Below, piece by piece: positions 1-10,633 of a DNA stretch of 64,000 nt. Below the pieces are notes generated by a model. It was given only the letters and a program-made list of their open reading frames with translations, was not told where the DNA came from and searched no databases. Origin of the DNA: Acetobacter persici JCM 25330 (GTDB taxonomy: Bacteria > Pseudomonadota > Alphaproteobacteria > Acetobacterales > Acetobacteraceae); contig NZ_BAJW01000003.1 of NCBI RefSeq assembly GCF_000613905.1, positions 1-64,000 on the forward strand, in the 5' to 3' direction. How positions within the stretch are numbered: the stretch's first letter is position 1; every line of letters begins with the position of its first letter. Position numbers and translations under genes: made by a program.

Positions 1-15
1 CCAGCGTTGCTGCGG

Positions 16-345
16 TCATGCCGCGCGCGGGTCTTCAGCCGGTGCTTTTGTTGCGGGTGCGGGGAGGCGGGCCGCCAGATCCGTCATGCGGACAAACTGC
101 GCAGGGTCCATGGTGTGCAGGTCCGCCAGATGATGCTCGGCCAGACGGCTGAGCCTTTCCGGCTGGTTTTCCAGCGCCCATTCCGTGCGCAGCATGGCGG
201 TCTGTGCGCGCACACGCTCTGTGTCAGACACGATTTTGGAAATCTGCTGATCTAAAAGCGTGGTCTGATGCTTCTTCGTATAAAGGAAAAATCCCGAAGT
301 AATGGCCAGGACAGCGCAGCAGCAGGTAAAGGGCCGGGGGATCAT
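16..345 (-). CDS. ftsL: FtsL-like cell division protein
   Basis: About 109 residues, starting at MIPRPF directly after the rsmH stop. One hydrophobic segment near the N-terminus (about residues 5-22) is followed by an alpha-helical, coiled-coil-like stretch and an Ala/Pro-rich tail. This is the bitopic topology of FtsL, which forms a subcomplex with FtsB and FtsQ in the divisome. The assignment rests mainly on topology and on the mraZ-rsmH-ftsL order, because FtsL sequences are poorly conserved. An upstream in-frame start at 492 would overlap rsmH and is less likely. The next gene of the cluster would lie beyond the window edge. Confidence 0.7.
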   Translation of the reverse strand: MIPRPFTCCCAVLAITSGFFLYTKKHQTTLLDQQISKIVSDTERVRAQTAMLRTEWALENQPERLSRLAEHHLADLHTMDPAQFVRMTDLAARLPAPATKAPAEDPRAA

Positions 346-349
346 GGGA

Positions 350-1372
350 TCAATCCTTTGCCGAAGGAGGAAATATCGGTCGGGCGTTTTTCCACAGCGC
401 GGAGGCGGGCGCTGCGGGCACGCGGTTGGCAATGCATTCTGCATCACCAGGACGAAGGGGCCTCCCGGTGAGCGCGATAAAGGCGGGTTCATCCCCCTTC
501 GTCAATGCCGCACGCGGGTCATAACGTGAAAAACTTGCGGTTTTGCCGGTCGCGGTGGCCATCACCCGTTTGGCAATGCGGTCTTCCAGAGAATGGAAGG
601 AGACCACAACCAGCCGGCCACCGGGGGCCAGCAGATCAAGCGCCTGCGTCAGGCCGCGCTCAATCTCGCCAAGCTCATCATTGACGGCAATGCGCAGCCC
701 CTGAAAGGAGCGGGTTGCGGCATCAATACCGGACCGGTCGCTGGGCACCACGCGGCGGATCAGCCCGGCCAGTTGCGCTGTCGTTTCAAACGGTGTGTCC
801 ACGCGGTCGGCCACAATGGCGCGGGCCACGCGGCGGGCATGCCGTTCTTCCCCATAGAAATGGAAAATATCCGCCAGTTCGCTTTCCGGCGCGTTATTCA
901 CGATATCCGCAGCGGAGGGGCCGCTTTTTGCCATCCGCATATCCAGCGGGCCATCCATGCGGAATGAAAAACCGCGCTCGGCTTCATCAAGCTGGAAAGA
1001 AGATACGCCGAGGTCCAGCACAATGCCATCAAACGCCGGAGCATGGGCTGCAGCCGCAAGGTCCGTCATGCTGCCAAATCCGCCGTGCAGCATATGCAGG
1101 CGCGGCTGCCCTGCCTCAGTGACAAAAGCCGCGGCCATGGTCTGCCCGCGTGCAATGGCGTCCGGGTCCCGGTCAATAGCCCAGACGGCGCAGTCTGCCT
1201 GCTTCAGAATGGCGGATGTGTAGCCGCCACCGCCAAAGGTGCAGTCCAGAATGGCCTCGCCATCGGCGGGTTTCAGAGTGTCCAGCACTTCACGCAGCAT
1301 GACGGGCACATGGCCCGGCGCGGGGGTGCCGGAGGTGTCGTGCAGGGCGGGCGGGGATGTCAGCGCATTCAT
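350..1372 (-). CDS. rsmH: 16S rRNA (cytosine1402-N4)-methyltransferase RsmH (MraW)
   Basis: 340 residues. The N-terminal [10 protein letters not shown] and the SAM-binding motif [14 protein letters not shown] (about residues 43-56) are typical of RsmH. So are [22 protein letters not shown] and the C-terminal [15 protein letters not shown]. The enzyme methylates N4 of C1402 in the ribosomal P site. Its start overlaps the mraZ stop by four bases, indicating translational coupling in the division/cell-wall operon. Full length with no damage visible. Confidence 0.95.
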   Translation of the reverse strand: MNALTSPPALHDTSGTPAPGHVPVMLREVLDTLKPADGEAILDCTFGGGGYTSAILKQADCAVWAIDRDPDAIARGQTMAAAFVTEAGQPRLHMLHGGFGSMTDLAAAAHAPAFDGIVLDLGVSSFQLDEAERGFSFRMDGPLDMRMAKSGPSAADIVNNAPESELADIFHFYGEERHARRVARAIVADRVDTPFETTAQLAGLIRRVVPSDRSGIDAATRSFQGLRIAVNDELGEIERGLTQALDLLAPGGRLVVVSFHSLEDRIAKRVMATATGKTASFSRYDPRAALTKGDEPAFIALTGRPLRPGDAECIANRVPAAPASALWKNARPIFPPSAKD

Positions 1373-1851
1373 GCAGCCCCTCCGTCCTGTCCATCGCGTG
1401 CGGCGGGAATGCTGATGCGGCGGGAGCGCTGGCGTGCGTCCTCACGGCGCTGGCGCGCGGCTTCGGGCTCCCAGATCTGGAAGGTACGGCCCACACCCAT
1501 AAAAGCCACCACGGCACTTTCTGTAATGCCAGCGTGTTCGCGCAGAAAATCGGGGATGATGATGCGGCCTTCACGGTCCGGATCAAGCGGGTACGCATCG
1601 GCATACAGGGCCGCCGCAAGATCATCATGCTCGTCAGAAAACATATCCAGCCGGTCCAGCGGCTGGGTCAGGCGAGAGAAGGCTCCGGCAGGCCACGCTT
1701 CAATGCAGGGCATTGTATGGGATGGTCGCAGGATCACCAGTGAATCGCCTTCCGTATGCTGCGCCTTCAGAACAGTGCGGAATCCGGCAGGAATCGAAAC
1801 GCGACCTTTCGCGTCGAACCGATTCTCATGCGTGCCGAGAAACACACTCAC
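1369..1851 (-). CDS. mraZ: Transcriptional regulator MraZ
   Basis: 160 residues. The N-terminus [21 protein letters not shown] is a classic MraZ SpoVT/AbrB half, and a second swapped-hairpin repeat follows around residues 80-130 ([18 protein letters not shown]). MraZ is a ring-forming DNA-binding protein that usually represses its own division cluster. The C-terminal Arg-rich tail is longer than the minimal family. A set of TGGGA repeats upstream (1938-1962) is a plausible autoregulatory site. Confidence 0.95.
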   Translation of the reverse strand: MSVFLGTHENRFDAKGRVSIPAGFRTVLKAQHTEGDSLVILRPSHTMPCIEAWPAGAFSRLTQPLDRLDMFSDEHDDLAAALYADAYPLDPDREGRIIIPDFLREHAGITESAVVAFMGVGRTFQIWEPEAARQRREDARQRSRRISIPAARDGQDGGAA

Positions 1852-1937
1852 GTAAGACGATGTCCTTCTGATTCAGGCCTTTCCGTTCGCAGAACAGCGG
1901 GGAACGGAGCCGCTTCCACCACCTGCATGGTGTTCTG

Positions 1938-1962
1938 TGGGATAGCATGGGATTTTATGGGA
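1938..1962 (+). promoter_or_regulatory. Three TGGGA repeats, candidate MraZ operator
   Basis: TGGGA occurs at 1938-1942, 1948-1952 and 1958-1962, exactly 10 bp apart and so on one helix face, about 90-115 bp upstream of the mraZ start. MraZ is known to bind TGGGN-type direct repeats with 5-nt spacers. Here the repeats read on the strand opposite to mraZ, which is a caveat. No convincing -35/-10 pair was picked out. Confidence 0.55.
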
Positions 1963-2164
1963 CGCAAATTAAAAAGGCAGAAAAAACAGCAGAAAACTGC
2001 CATTTGTGAAGTAGTTCGTGAGAACTGTTCTGCAAGAGGCAAAGCAATGTTGAAATAGAGAGCAACAACACTTTGCCACGGCATGTTCTGTAAATGTTCT
2101 GGTTATATCTGCAAAGACTGGCTGCGCAGCGTTGGCTGCGGCCCGAAATGAGGCAGAAACAGAA

Positions 2165-2579
<415 letters not shown>

Positions 2580-2659
2580 GCGCCACCCTGCGTCGGGCGG
2601 CACAGCAGGTCAAGGGGCAAGTGTGACGGAATCGTATCGGCCTGCGCTGAGAATAGGAT

Positions 2660-3807
2660 ATGCTCACCGTCATGACAGTTTCCGTAGAGCCTGAGAGTGC
2701 TCAGGCTGTTCCCGCCCGCCCCAACGTCTCCTCCCGCCTTCTGCTGGGCTGGATCCGCTGGCAGGCCGCCCGGCGCAGGGCAAGAGCACTCCGGCATCCT
2801 CTGCCTGTTCCGGAAGTTGTGCCAGAGATTCTGCCAGACACGGGGTCGGATGCTGTGCCGCGCCGTTTACCAGAGAGCGGGCCGGAGGCTGTGGCGGCTA
2901 GTGAGGCAGAGCGTTCCCCGGACAATCTGAGGGGTGCAGCGGCGGAGCAGGCCAGTTTTCTGGTCGCGCTACGGAAGGCGATGGATACGCCCTCCTTCCC
3001 GACACGCCTGTCGTCTCTGGGGCTCAGGAAAGTTCTCTCTCTTTCCGTGCCCGGTGCGGCTGGCCCCATGCGGGCCCGGCTTTATCTGCCTTACGGGCGG
3101 GTGCGGGGCGCTGTGCTGTATCTGCACGGGGGCGGGTTTGTGCATTGCGGGTTGAATTCGCATCACGGCATCTGTTGCCGTCTGGCGCGGGTTTCCGGGG
3201 CGGCGGTGCTGTTGCCGGATTACCGGCTAGCCCCGGAGCATCCTTATCCTGCCGCGGTGGAGGATAGTCAGGCTGCTCTGCGCTGGCTTGCGGCTGTCTC
3301 AGCCGTTTCTGGGGTGGGAAAGTGGCTGTGACGGGCGATAGTGCGGGGGGGAATCTGTCGGCTGTTCTGGCGCAGGAGGGGGCTGCGGGGCGCGGTCCGG
3401 TTCCGGCGTTGCAGGTCCTGTACTATCCGTCGCTCTATGGCGCGCAGGTTTTTCCATCGCATGAACTGTATGCGGAGGGCTATTTTCTCTCCCGTGCCTC
3501 CATGCAGTGGTACGGGGACCAGTATATTGCGCGGGAGGAAGACTGGACCGCGCGCCGGTTTGTACCGGGCCTCGCCCCCGATCTCTCAGGTCTGCCGCCT
3601 GCCGTCATTATCACGGCGGAATGTGACCCGATGCGGGATGAAGGTGCGGCCTACGCAAAGGCGCTTCGGGCCGCAGGCGTGCCGGTGCGGTATCACTGCT
3701 ATCGCGGCGCACTGCACGGATTTCTGAATTTTTACGCGCTCATGCCCAATGGCAAGGCCGCACTCCGCTTGGGCGGGCGGGGCTTGCGCAAAGCATTTGC
3801 AGCCTGA
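2660..3807 (+). CDS. Alpha/beta hydrolase, HSL/esterase-like (frameshifted)
   Basis: The N-terminal part carries the oxyanion-hole motif YLHGGGFVHCG. The second part carries the nucleophile motif GDSAGGN and the distal acid and His regions (ECDPMRDEG, GALHGF). These belong to one hormone-sensitive-lipase-type esterase, but the frame changes near 3320, where AAAGTGGCT would need one more G. The first 95 residues or so are unusually Ala/Arg/Pro-rich. The start ATG at 2660 has a weak AGGAT upstream. Substrate unknown. Probably one intact gene with a missing base. Confidence 0.8.
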
Positions 3808-3868
3808 AAAGCTGGGGAAGTGTCAGGACGCACATAAAGACAGGCGAGGCAAAGGCAGCTGCCTGCTT

Positions 3869-3897
3869 TGGCCAGAATCACAGAAGCGTTCTGGCCA
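3869..3897. terminator. Perfect 9-bp inverted repeat between convergent genes
   Basis: TGGCCAGAA at 3869-3877 pairs with TTCTGGCCA at 3889-3897. It lies between the converging hydrolase and zwf operon ends. There is no long T run, so intrinsic termination is only inferred from position. Confidence 0.45.
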
Positions 3898-3901
3898 GCC
3901 T

Positions 3902-4354
3902 TCAGGGTATGGGGTGAAAAGTGTTGGGCGACCCCTGATCTGACATGATGATGCGGTTCATCCGGTCAATCCGTAGGGTGAACAGCTTTGGCAGATCCCC
4001 TTTGGGGCCGGGGCAGGAGCCGGATGTTTTCTGCATCACATCAATACGGGAGGCCGTTGGCGGGTCATTCCCGTTCACAATAAACAGCAGGCAGTCCGAT
4101 TTGATGGGCGTCATGCCATTGTGCGTCACCATCACGCGCAGGTGGCGGACCAGAGCCGTATCATCAAACCAGCTTTCCGGCCGGAAGGTGTAGCGGTCCG
4201 TCAGCGTGTCCAGCGTGCCGGTTTTGGCCAGCACAATGACCAGCACGGAAATAGGCACCACCAGCGCCAGACGACGCAGAACATGCTGGCGCAGCGTGCG
4301 TTTGCGGAACGGCCCGCGGAGCGGAGGAGTGGGTTTGGGAGCGTTTGCAGTCAT
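3902..4354 (-). CDS. Membrane-anchored hypothetical protein, coupled to zwf
   Basis: 150 residues. A basic N-terminus (about residues 16-28) precedes one membrane segment (LALVVPISVLVIVLAKTG, about residues 29-46). A periplasmic-looking domain with two cysteines (DCLLFIV, GSCPGP) follows. Its start overlaps the zwf stop by 4 bases, so the two are probably co-translated. I do not recognise the family. Confidence 0.7.
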   Translation of the reverse strand: MTANAPKPTPPLRGPFRKRTLRQHVLRRLALVVPISVLVIVLAKTGTLDTLTDRYTFRPESWFDDTALVRHLRVMVTHNGMTPIKSDCLLFIVNGNDPPTASRIDVMQKTSGSCPGPKGDLPKLFTLRIDRMNRIIMSDQGSPNTFHPIP

Positions 4355-5829
4355 GTCAGCATATCCTCATGCCACAGGGCACCATCGCGCGCCAGAAGGG
4401 CACGGGTTGAGGCGGGCCCCCAACTCCCGGCGGGGTAGGGTTCCAGAGGGGAGAGGGCGTGACGCCATGAGTCCAGAATGGGTTCAATCCAGCGCCATGA
4501 GGCTTCCACCTCGTCCCGGCGGATGAACAGAGCCGGGTTGCCACGTACGGCGTCCAGCAGCAGGCGCTCGTAAGAATCATGATACTCGATGGTAAACTGG
4601 TTCTCATACGCCATATCAAGAGCGGCATTGCGCACCCGGAAGCCGCCTGCGCCGGGGTCTTTACTGGCCAGAACCAGTGAAAGTCCTTCATTTGGCGCAA
4701 TGCGGATAACCAGCCGACCGGGGGAAGGCGTATTGGTAAAAATGGGCCACATCTGCGGGCGGAATTGCAGTACAATTTCCGTCGTCTTGGCCGCCAGACG
4801 TTTGCCAGTGCGCAGGTAGAATGGCGTATTCCACCAGCGTGAAGAGCGGATTTTTGTGCGGATCGCGACAAAGGTTTCCGTATTGCTGGCGCGGTCCTGC
4901 GCCAGATCCTCGGCGTAACCCGGCACGTCCTGCCCATCAATACGGCCAGCGGTATACTGCCCGCGAATGACGTTGTGCCGCACCATGTCTGGCGTCATGG
5001 GCCGCAGGGCGTTGAGCACCTTCAGTTTTTCGTTCCGCAGATCATCCGCCTGGAGGGAGGCCGGGGCGTCCATCGCCACCATGCACAGCACCTGCAACAG
5101 GTGGTTCTGCACCATATCCCGCAGTGCGCCGGATTCGTCATAATAGGGGCCACGCTTGCCCACGCCGACGGTCTCGGCAGCAGTAATCTGCACATGCGCA
5201 ATCGCGTCGGAAGACCAGAGTTTTTCAAGCGCCGGGTTGGCAAACCGTAGGGCCAGAATGTTCTGAACGCCCTCTTTCCCCAGATAATGGTCAATCCGGT
5301 AGATCGACTCTTCGGGGAAGAACCGGCCCACACCGTCATTGATTTCCGTAGCGGTTTCCAGATTAACCCCAATGGGTTTTTCCAGCACAACGCGGGTGAT
5401 GGGGGTAATCAGGCTATGCCCGGCAAGAGCCGCGCAGAGCGGCGCATAGAGAGCCGGGCTGGTTGCCAGATAAAAGACTCGCGTGCGCTGCGGGTCGGAC
5501 AGGATGCCTTCCAGCCCGCTCCAGTCGCTGCCTTCTTTGGTGGCGTCCAGCGCGACATACTGTATCAGCCCCAGAAAGCTGTTCAGTGTTTCCGCGTCCC
5601 GTGCGGCGGCGGGCGCAAATTCCTTTAAAGCAGTCCGCACCTGTTCACGGTACTGATCAGGGGAGTGGGCGGAGCGCGCAATGCAGATGATGCGGGCATC
5701 ATCCTGAAATTCCTGCGCATGAAACCGCTGTAAAAACGCAGGCAGCAGCTTGCGCATTGTCAGATCGCCGGTGGCGCCGAAGATAATAAAATCGAAAGGA
5801 TCAATCCGGTTGATGTGCGCCATAGCCAT
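4351..5829 (-). CDS. zwf: Glucose-6-phosphate 1-dehydrogenase
   Basis: 492 residues from the ATG at 5829. The nucleotide-binding motif IIFGATGDLTMRKLLPA lies near the N-terminus, and the active-site signature RIDHYLGKEGVQN is intact. It oxidises glucose-6-phosphate to 6-phosphogluconolactone with NAD(P), feeding the pentose phosphate pathway, the main sugar route in acetic acid bacteria. An upstream in-frame extension to 6045 runs into the divergent gapR region and looks spurious. Confidence 0.95.
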   Translation of the reverse strand: MAMAHINRIDPFDFIIFGATGDLTMRKLLPAFLQRFHAQEFQDDARIICIARSAHSPDQYREQVRTALKEFAPAAARDAETLNSFLGLIQYVALDATKEGSDWSGLEGILSDPQRTRVFYLATSPALYAPLCAALAGHSLITPITRVVLEKPIGVNLETATEINDGVGRFFPEESIYRIDHYLGKEGVQNILALRFANPALEKLWSSDAIAHVQITAAETVGVGKRGPYYDESGALRDMVQNHLLQVLCMVAMDAPASLQADDLRNEKLKVLNALRPMTPDMVRHNVIRGQYTAGRIDGQDVPGYAEDLAQDRASNTETFVAIRTKIRSSRWWNTPFYLRTGKRLAAKTTEIVLQFRPQMWPIFTNTPSPGRLVIRIAPNEGLSLVLASKDPGAGGFRVRNAALDMAYENQFTIEYHDSYERLLLDAVRGNPALFIRRDEVEASWRWIEPILDSWRHALSPLEPYPAGSWGPASTRALLARDGALWHEDMLT

Positions 5830-6085
5830 AGTACTTTCGCAGGAGTGTGGGTGCCCTTGAAAAGCCCCAAACAAAGACTTTCTTCCCCGTGAGTGTGCAG
5901 CCAAGAACGGGGTAGTCGGGAAAGCGTTGTGGCAGAGGGTTTGTCCATAAGGCTTCTGGCTGTCAAGGTAATTGACCGCGCGGGCGGCTCGCGATAAGCC
6001 CGCGCCTTTGGTGTTCGGGCGTGGCGGGCGGAAGGTCCGCCGCACTCAGGCCCTGAACACGGACTGGAAACGGGGGAACTGGAGC

Positions 6086-6358
6086 ATGGATACCGAAGGA
6101 TTTTCCGGTGGTGACGATGCAGCCGTGGGTGGCATTGCCGCTGACCGGCTGAGAAGCATCATCGAACGGGTCGAGCGTCTGGAAGAAGAGCGCAAGGCCC
6201 TTGCTGGCGATATCAAGGATATCTTCACGGAAGCCAAGTCCGCCGGGTTTGATGTTAAAGTCATCCGGCAGATTATCCGTCTGCGCAAGCAGGAGCCGAG
6301 TGAAGTGGAAGAGCAGGAAACCCTGCTGGATATCTATCGTCGCGCGCTGGGAATGTAA
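6086..6358 (+). CDS. gapR: GapR-like DUF2312 chromosome-structuring protein
   Basis: 90 residues. The core RLRSIIERVERLEEERKALAGDIKDIF plus FDVKVIRQIIRLRK is the DUF2312/GapR family. GapR binds overtwisted AT-rich DNA ahead of replication and transcription in alphaproteobacteria. GGAG lies a few bases upstream of the ATG at 6086. It is divergent from zwf. Confidence 0.9.
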   Translation: MDTEGFSGGDDAAVGGIAADRLRSIIERVERLEEERKALAGDIKDIFTEAKSAGFDVKVIRQIIRLRKQEPSEVEEQETLLDIYRRALGM

Positions 6359-6456
6359 TCCTGGACATTTAATCAACCCCATGCCGGGCAGTAAGCTCCT
6401 TTTTTAGCGGAGCAGGCTGGCGCGGTGTGGGTTCCTGCCGTGTGGGGTCTGTAAAA

Positions 6457-7111
6457 ATGATGTCTGTGGTTTTTCCAGACTGGATGCCGCTCTGGGCGCA
6501 GCTTTTGGTGATAGCGCTTGTTATCGTCTTCGGGCTCGCGTTTCTGATGATGCCGTTTGCCGTCTTTGGCGTAAAAGGCCGTCTGATGGAGTTGGAGCTG
6601 CAAACGCGGGAAATGCAGGCCGAATTGCGGGCTATGGCCATGCGTCTGGCCGCAGGGCAGGGGGCAGCGCAGAACCGCCCGCCCATGTCGGCAGGGGTGC
6701 CAGAAGGGGTGCAGGTGGAGGAAATCTACCGCCGAGCCTGTCAGGCCCTCACCCATTCTTTCAGCACCGGTGCTGACGCCGCTGCGGACCCCAAAAGTTT
6801 CTGATGCGTATGAGCCGCGCCGCGATGCGCCGCCTGCGCCCAATCTGGAGCCGGAACCGCGTGAGGTGTCCGGACGGCGCGTCATGCCCTGGCATGAATC
6901 GCAGAAAGACGCCTCCGGCAGGCAGGAGCCTCTGGCCGACGCCATGCGCCGCTACCGCGCACCAGATGCCGACCAGCCGCCGTACCGTCCGGACTTTCTG
7001 CGTCCGGCGGAACAGGCTGCTGAGCCACGGGTAAACCGCTCTTATGATGAAACAAACGGGCGTTCTGAGCCTGTGCTCAACTTTCCCTCCCGCAGACCTG
7101 CGGATTTCTGA
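6457..7111 (+). CDS. Membrane/coiled-coil protein with disordered tail (frameshifted)
   Basis: The first frame gives one membrane helix (LLVIALVIVFGLAFLMMPF) and a short coiled coil (LMELELQTREMQAELRAM), ending at about 6804. A second frame from about 6770 continues as a Pro/Arg-rich, probably disordered tail ending in RRPADF. The overlap and shared composition suggest one gene with a shift near 6770-6800. The function is not recognised; topology resembles small envelope scaffolds. Confidence 0.6.
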
Positions 7112-7153
7112 GGCGTGGAGGAGAGCACGCTCATCCCCTGAGACGCATGCCTT

Positions 7154-8305
7154 TTAGACGACGACGAGATCATCCGGTGGATAATCTCATCGCGCCCCTG
7201 CCAGCCGAGAATTTCCGCGAGTTCTGATGAACGATGCCCGGCAATGAGGCGGGCATCATCGGCATCGTAAGCGGACAGGCCCCGTGCCAGAACACGGCCG
7301 CCGTTATCCGTTACAACCACCAGATCCCCCTGCGTGAAGTCCCCTCTGACGCCCAGCACACCGGCTGGCAGCAGGGAGCCTCCATGACGCAGGGCATCTG
7401 CCGCGCCGTTATCAATCATAATTTCACCCGCGGGGGTCAGGCTACCTGCAATCCATTGTTTACGGGCCGTCTGCGCGCAGGTCTGCGGCAGGAACCATGA
7501 GCAACGCGCCCCATCCAGCAAGGCGCGCAGCGGGTGGTTCTGTTTGCCAAGGGCAATCGCCATAGCGCAGCCGGAGCGGGTGGCAATCCCGGCGGCCAGA
7601 AGTTTGGTGCGCATCCCGCCGGACGAATAGCCCGGAGCGGCTCACCCCCCATGGCCTCAATCTCCGGCGTCATGGCTTCAATCACCGGCAGGTGTCTGGC
7701 ATCCGGGTTTGTACGGGGGTCGGCTGTATATAAGCCGTCAATATCGGACAGCAGAACAAGCTGATCAGCCCCCGTCATCTGGGCGACGCGGGCCGCCAGA
7801 CGGTCATTGTCCCCAAACCGGATTTCCGTTGTGGCAATGGTGTCGTTCTCATTGATCACCGGCACGCAGCCCAGCCCCAGCAGCGTATCAAGCGTGGCGC
7901 GGGCGTCAGATACCGCTTGCGGTCTTCTGTATCATCCGGGGTCAGCAGAAGCTGCGCGGCTGTCAGGCCTTGCGTGGAGAGCGCCTGACTCCAGGCCTGC
8001 GCCAGACTGATCTGCCCGACAGCCGCCGCGGCCTGCTTTTCCGGCAGCCGGAGCGCGCCGTGGGTCAGCCCCAGCGTGTGGCGGGCCAGCGCAATCGCGC
8101 CAGAGGAGACGACGGTCACATCCGTGCCCTGACGCCGAAGCTGTGCGATATCTTCCGCAACACTGGCCAACCATGCCTGCCGTGGGGCGGCTCTTTCCGG
8201 GTCGACTACCAGCGCGCTGCCTATCTTGATGACAAGCCTGCGGGCTGAAGAAAGGGAGGGGCTGGCGGGGCGTCCGGTCATGGAAATCGTCCAGTAGTCT
8301 GTCAC
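7154..8305 (-). CDS. proB: Glutamate 5-kinase with PUA domain (three frameshifts)
   Basis: Kinase motifs are all present but spread over frames: [66 protein letters not shown]-terminal PUA domain ends in DDLVVV. Shifts occur near 7910 (CTGACGCC should read CTGAACGCC), 7620 and 7177; one added base fixes each. The product phosphorylates glutamate in proline synthesis. The start could be GTG 8305 or ATG 8283. It lies 25 bp after obgE, a common alphaproteobacterial order. Confidence 0.88.
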
Positions 8306-8329
8306 GGGCTCCGGGGGGAGCGTACAGGG

Positions 8330-9355
<1,026 letters not shown>

Positions 9356-9374
9356 TCAACGCCTGAACATGAAA

Positions 9375-9402
9375 AGGGGCCGATCCGTGAGGACCGGCCC
9401 CT
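9375..9402 (-). terminator. Rho-independent terminator after rpmA
   Basis: On the minus strand GGGGCCGGTCC and GGATCGGCCCC form a strong stem with a 4-nt loop, followed by TTTTC. It lies between rpmA and obgE, so ribosomal-protein transcription is probably attenuated before obgE. Confidence 0.7.
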
Positions 9403-9449
9403 TGCCATTCCGGCCACGGGAAAAACGCGTGGTGGAGCGTGCTGAAACC

Positions 9450-9719
9450 TTATTCAGCAGCAGCCGGCAGCGCATCCACGGAAACGTGGACGCGGCCCTC
9501 GGCGCGACGCTCAAAGCGAACGCTGCCGTCAACCAGAGCGAAGATGGTGTGGTCACGACCAACACCAACGTTAGCGCCCGGCTTCATCTTCGTGCCGCGC
9601 TGGCGGATGATGATGTTGCCAGCGATAACCTGTTCGCCACCGAATTTTTTAACGCCAAGACGGCGTCCGGCGCTGTCGCGCCCGTTGCGGGATGAACCGC
9701 CTGCTTTTTTTTGTGCCAT
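9450..9719 (-). CDS. rpmA: 50S ribosomal protein L27
   Basis: 89 residues. [28 protein letters not shown] is the hallmark L27 N-terminus, which reaches toward the peptidyl-transferase centre. It is 45 bp downstream of rplU in the usual order. Intact. Confidence 0.97.
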   Translation of the reverse strand: MAQKKAGGSSRNGRDSAGRRLGVKKFGGEQVIAGNIIIRQRGTKMKPGANVGVGRDHTIFALVDGSVRFERRAEGRVHVSVDALPAAAE

Positions 9720-9763
9720 GACCTAAGTCCTCCTTGGTCTAACCAGCCGAACCCTTAAGGGGC

Positions 9764-10078
9764 TCAGGCGGCGTTAATCTCTTGAATGCGCAGAACGGTA
9801 ACCGGCTGGCGGTGGCCATTCTTGCGGCGGCTGTTCTGCCGGCGGCGCTTCTTGAAGATGATGACCTTCTTGAGGCGGTCCTGAGCGATGACGGTCGCCG
9901 TCACCTTTGCGCCAGCAACTGTGGGGGCGCCAATGGTCACGGAGCCTTCGCCACCTACGGCAAGAACTTCATCAAAGGTGATGGTGGCGCCAGCTTCGGT
10001 TTCCAGCTTTTCAACCTTGAGCACCATGTTGGGCTCAACCCGATACTGCTTGCCGCCGGTGCGGATAACTGCGAACAT
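9764..10078 (-). CDS. rplU: 50S ribosomal protein L21
   Basis: 104 residues from ATG 10078 ([14 protein letters not shown]). The C-terminus [16 protein letters not shown] is typical of L21, which binds 23S rRNA. The frame stays open upstream to 10243, but the family start is clear. A strong hairpin lies in the leader (10159-10205). Confidence 0.96.
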   Translation of the reverse strand: MFAVIRTGGKQYRVEPNMVLKVEKLETEAGATITFDEVLAVGGEGSVTIGAPTVAGAKVTATVIAQDRLKKVIIFKKRRRQNSRRKNGHRQPVTVLRIQEINAA

Positions 10079-10158
10079 AAAACCTGTCTCTCTTTCCGAT
10101 CTCTTGACCATCCGCGGCACAGGCGCAGGCGAAGGGTCTGGTCGCTTTTTGTTCCTTG

Positions 10159-10205
10159 GCCGCACTGCGGCATGGCTCCATCTTTGTGGAGTGGTGCGGC
10201 TTTTT
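10159..10205. promoter_or_regulatory. Strong hairpin in the rplU leader
   Basis: GCCGCAC at 10159 pairs with GTGCGGC at 10194-10200, with an inner CTCCA/TGGAG stem. A T5 run follows on the plus strand. It sits in the rplU 5' leader on the minus strand. It could be an r-protein leader structure or a plus-strand terminator; the sequence does not decide. Confidence 0.45.
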
Positions 10206-10299
10206 ACGGGGAGAGTCCCGTGCTCGTCAACAAGAACTTGCACATGCCCCGGATCTCTGCTTGCACGCCGGAAAATCCCTGCTTATAAGCCGGGCCAAC

Positions 10300-10391
<92 letters not shown>

Positions 10392-10464
10392 CGAACAAGC
10401 TAACTATATGATGTATATACGTTTTTAGCAACAGAAATCGCAGTTTTCTGCGGTCTCTGCATAT

Positions 10465-10530
10465 TTTTTGTTGTTTGTCAAATGTTGTTGCTTCTAACAA
10501 CAAATCAACAACAATTTTTTGGATTGTTGT
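10465..10530. repeat. TTGTTGTT / AACAACAA repeats near the left end of element 1
   Basis: TTGTTGTT, TGTTGTTGC, AACAACAAATC, AACAACAA and TTGTTGTTAGC follow each other in both orientations about 75-140 bp from the tRNA end. Such clusters resemble integrase arm-type or excisionase sites, though function is inferred. A short AACAAC tract also flanks the integrase start at about 23274. Confidence 0.5.
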
Positions 10531-10581
10531 TAGCTTCACCCAATAATTTTTGGATTTTGTCAATCCATAAAATCAAAAAAA

Positions 10582-10605
10582 TACCCTGTCATTTCTGGCA
10601 GGGCA
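10582..10605 (-). terminator. Terminator of the mobilization operon
   Basis: On the minus strand CCCTGCCA and TGACAGGG form a stem (one G-T pair) around a 4-nt loop. A T-rich tract follows, about 30 bp after the relaxase stop. Confidence 0.75.
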
Positions 10606-10633
10606 TTAATGCGATTCTGAAATCTGAGACACT

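Noticed and set aside
1043-1855. 270-codon plus-strand frame across rsmH/mraZ
   Set aside because: Antisense shadow of two well-supported genes.
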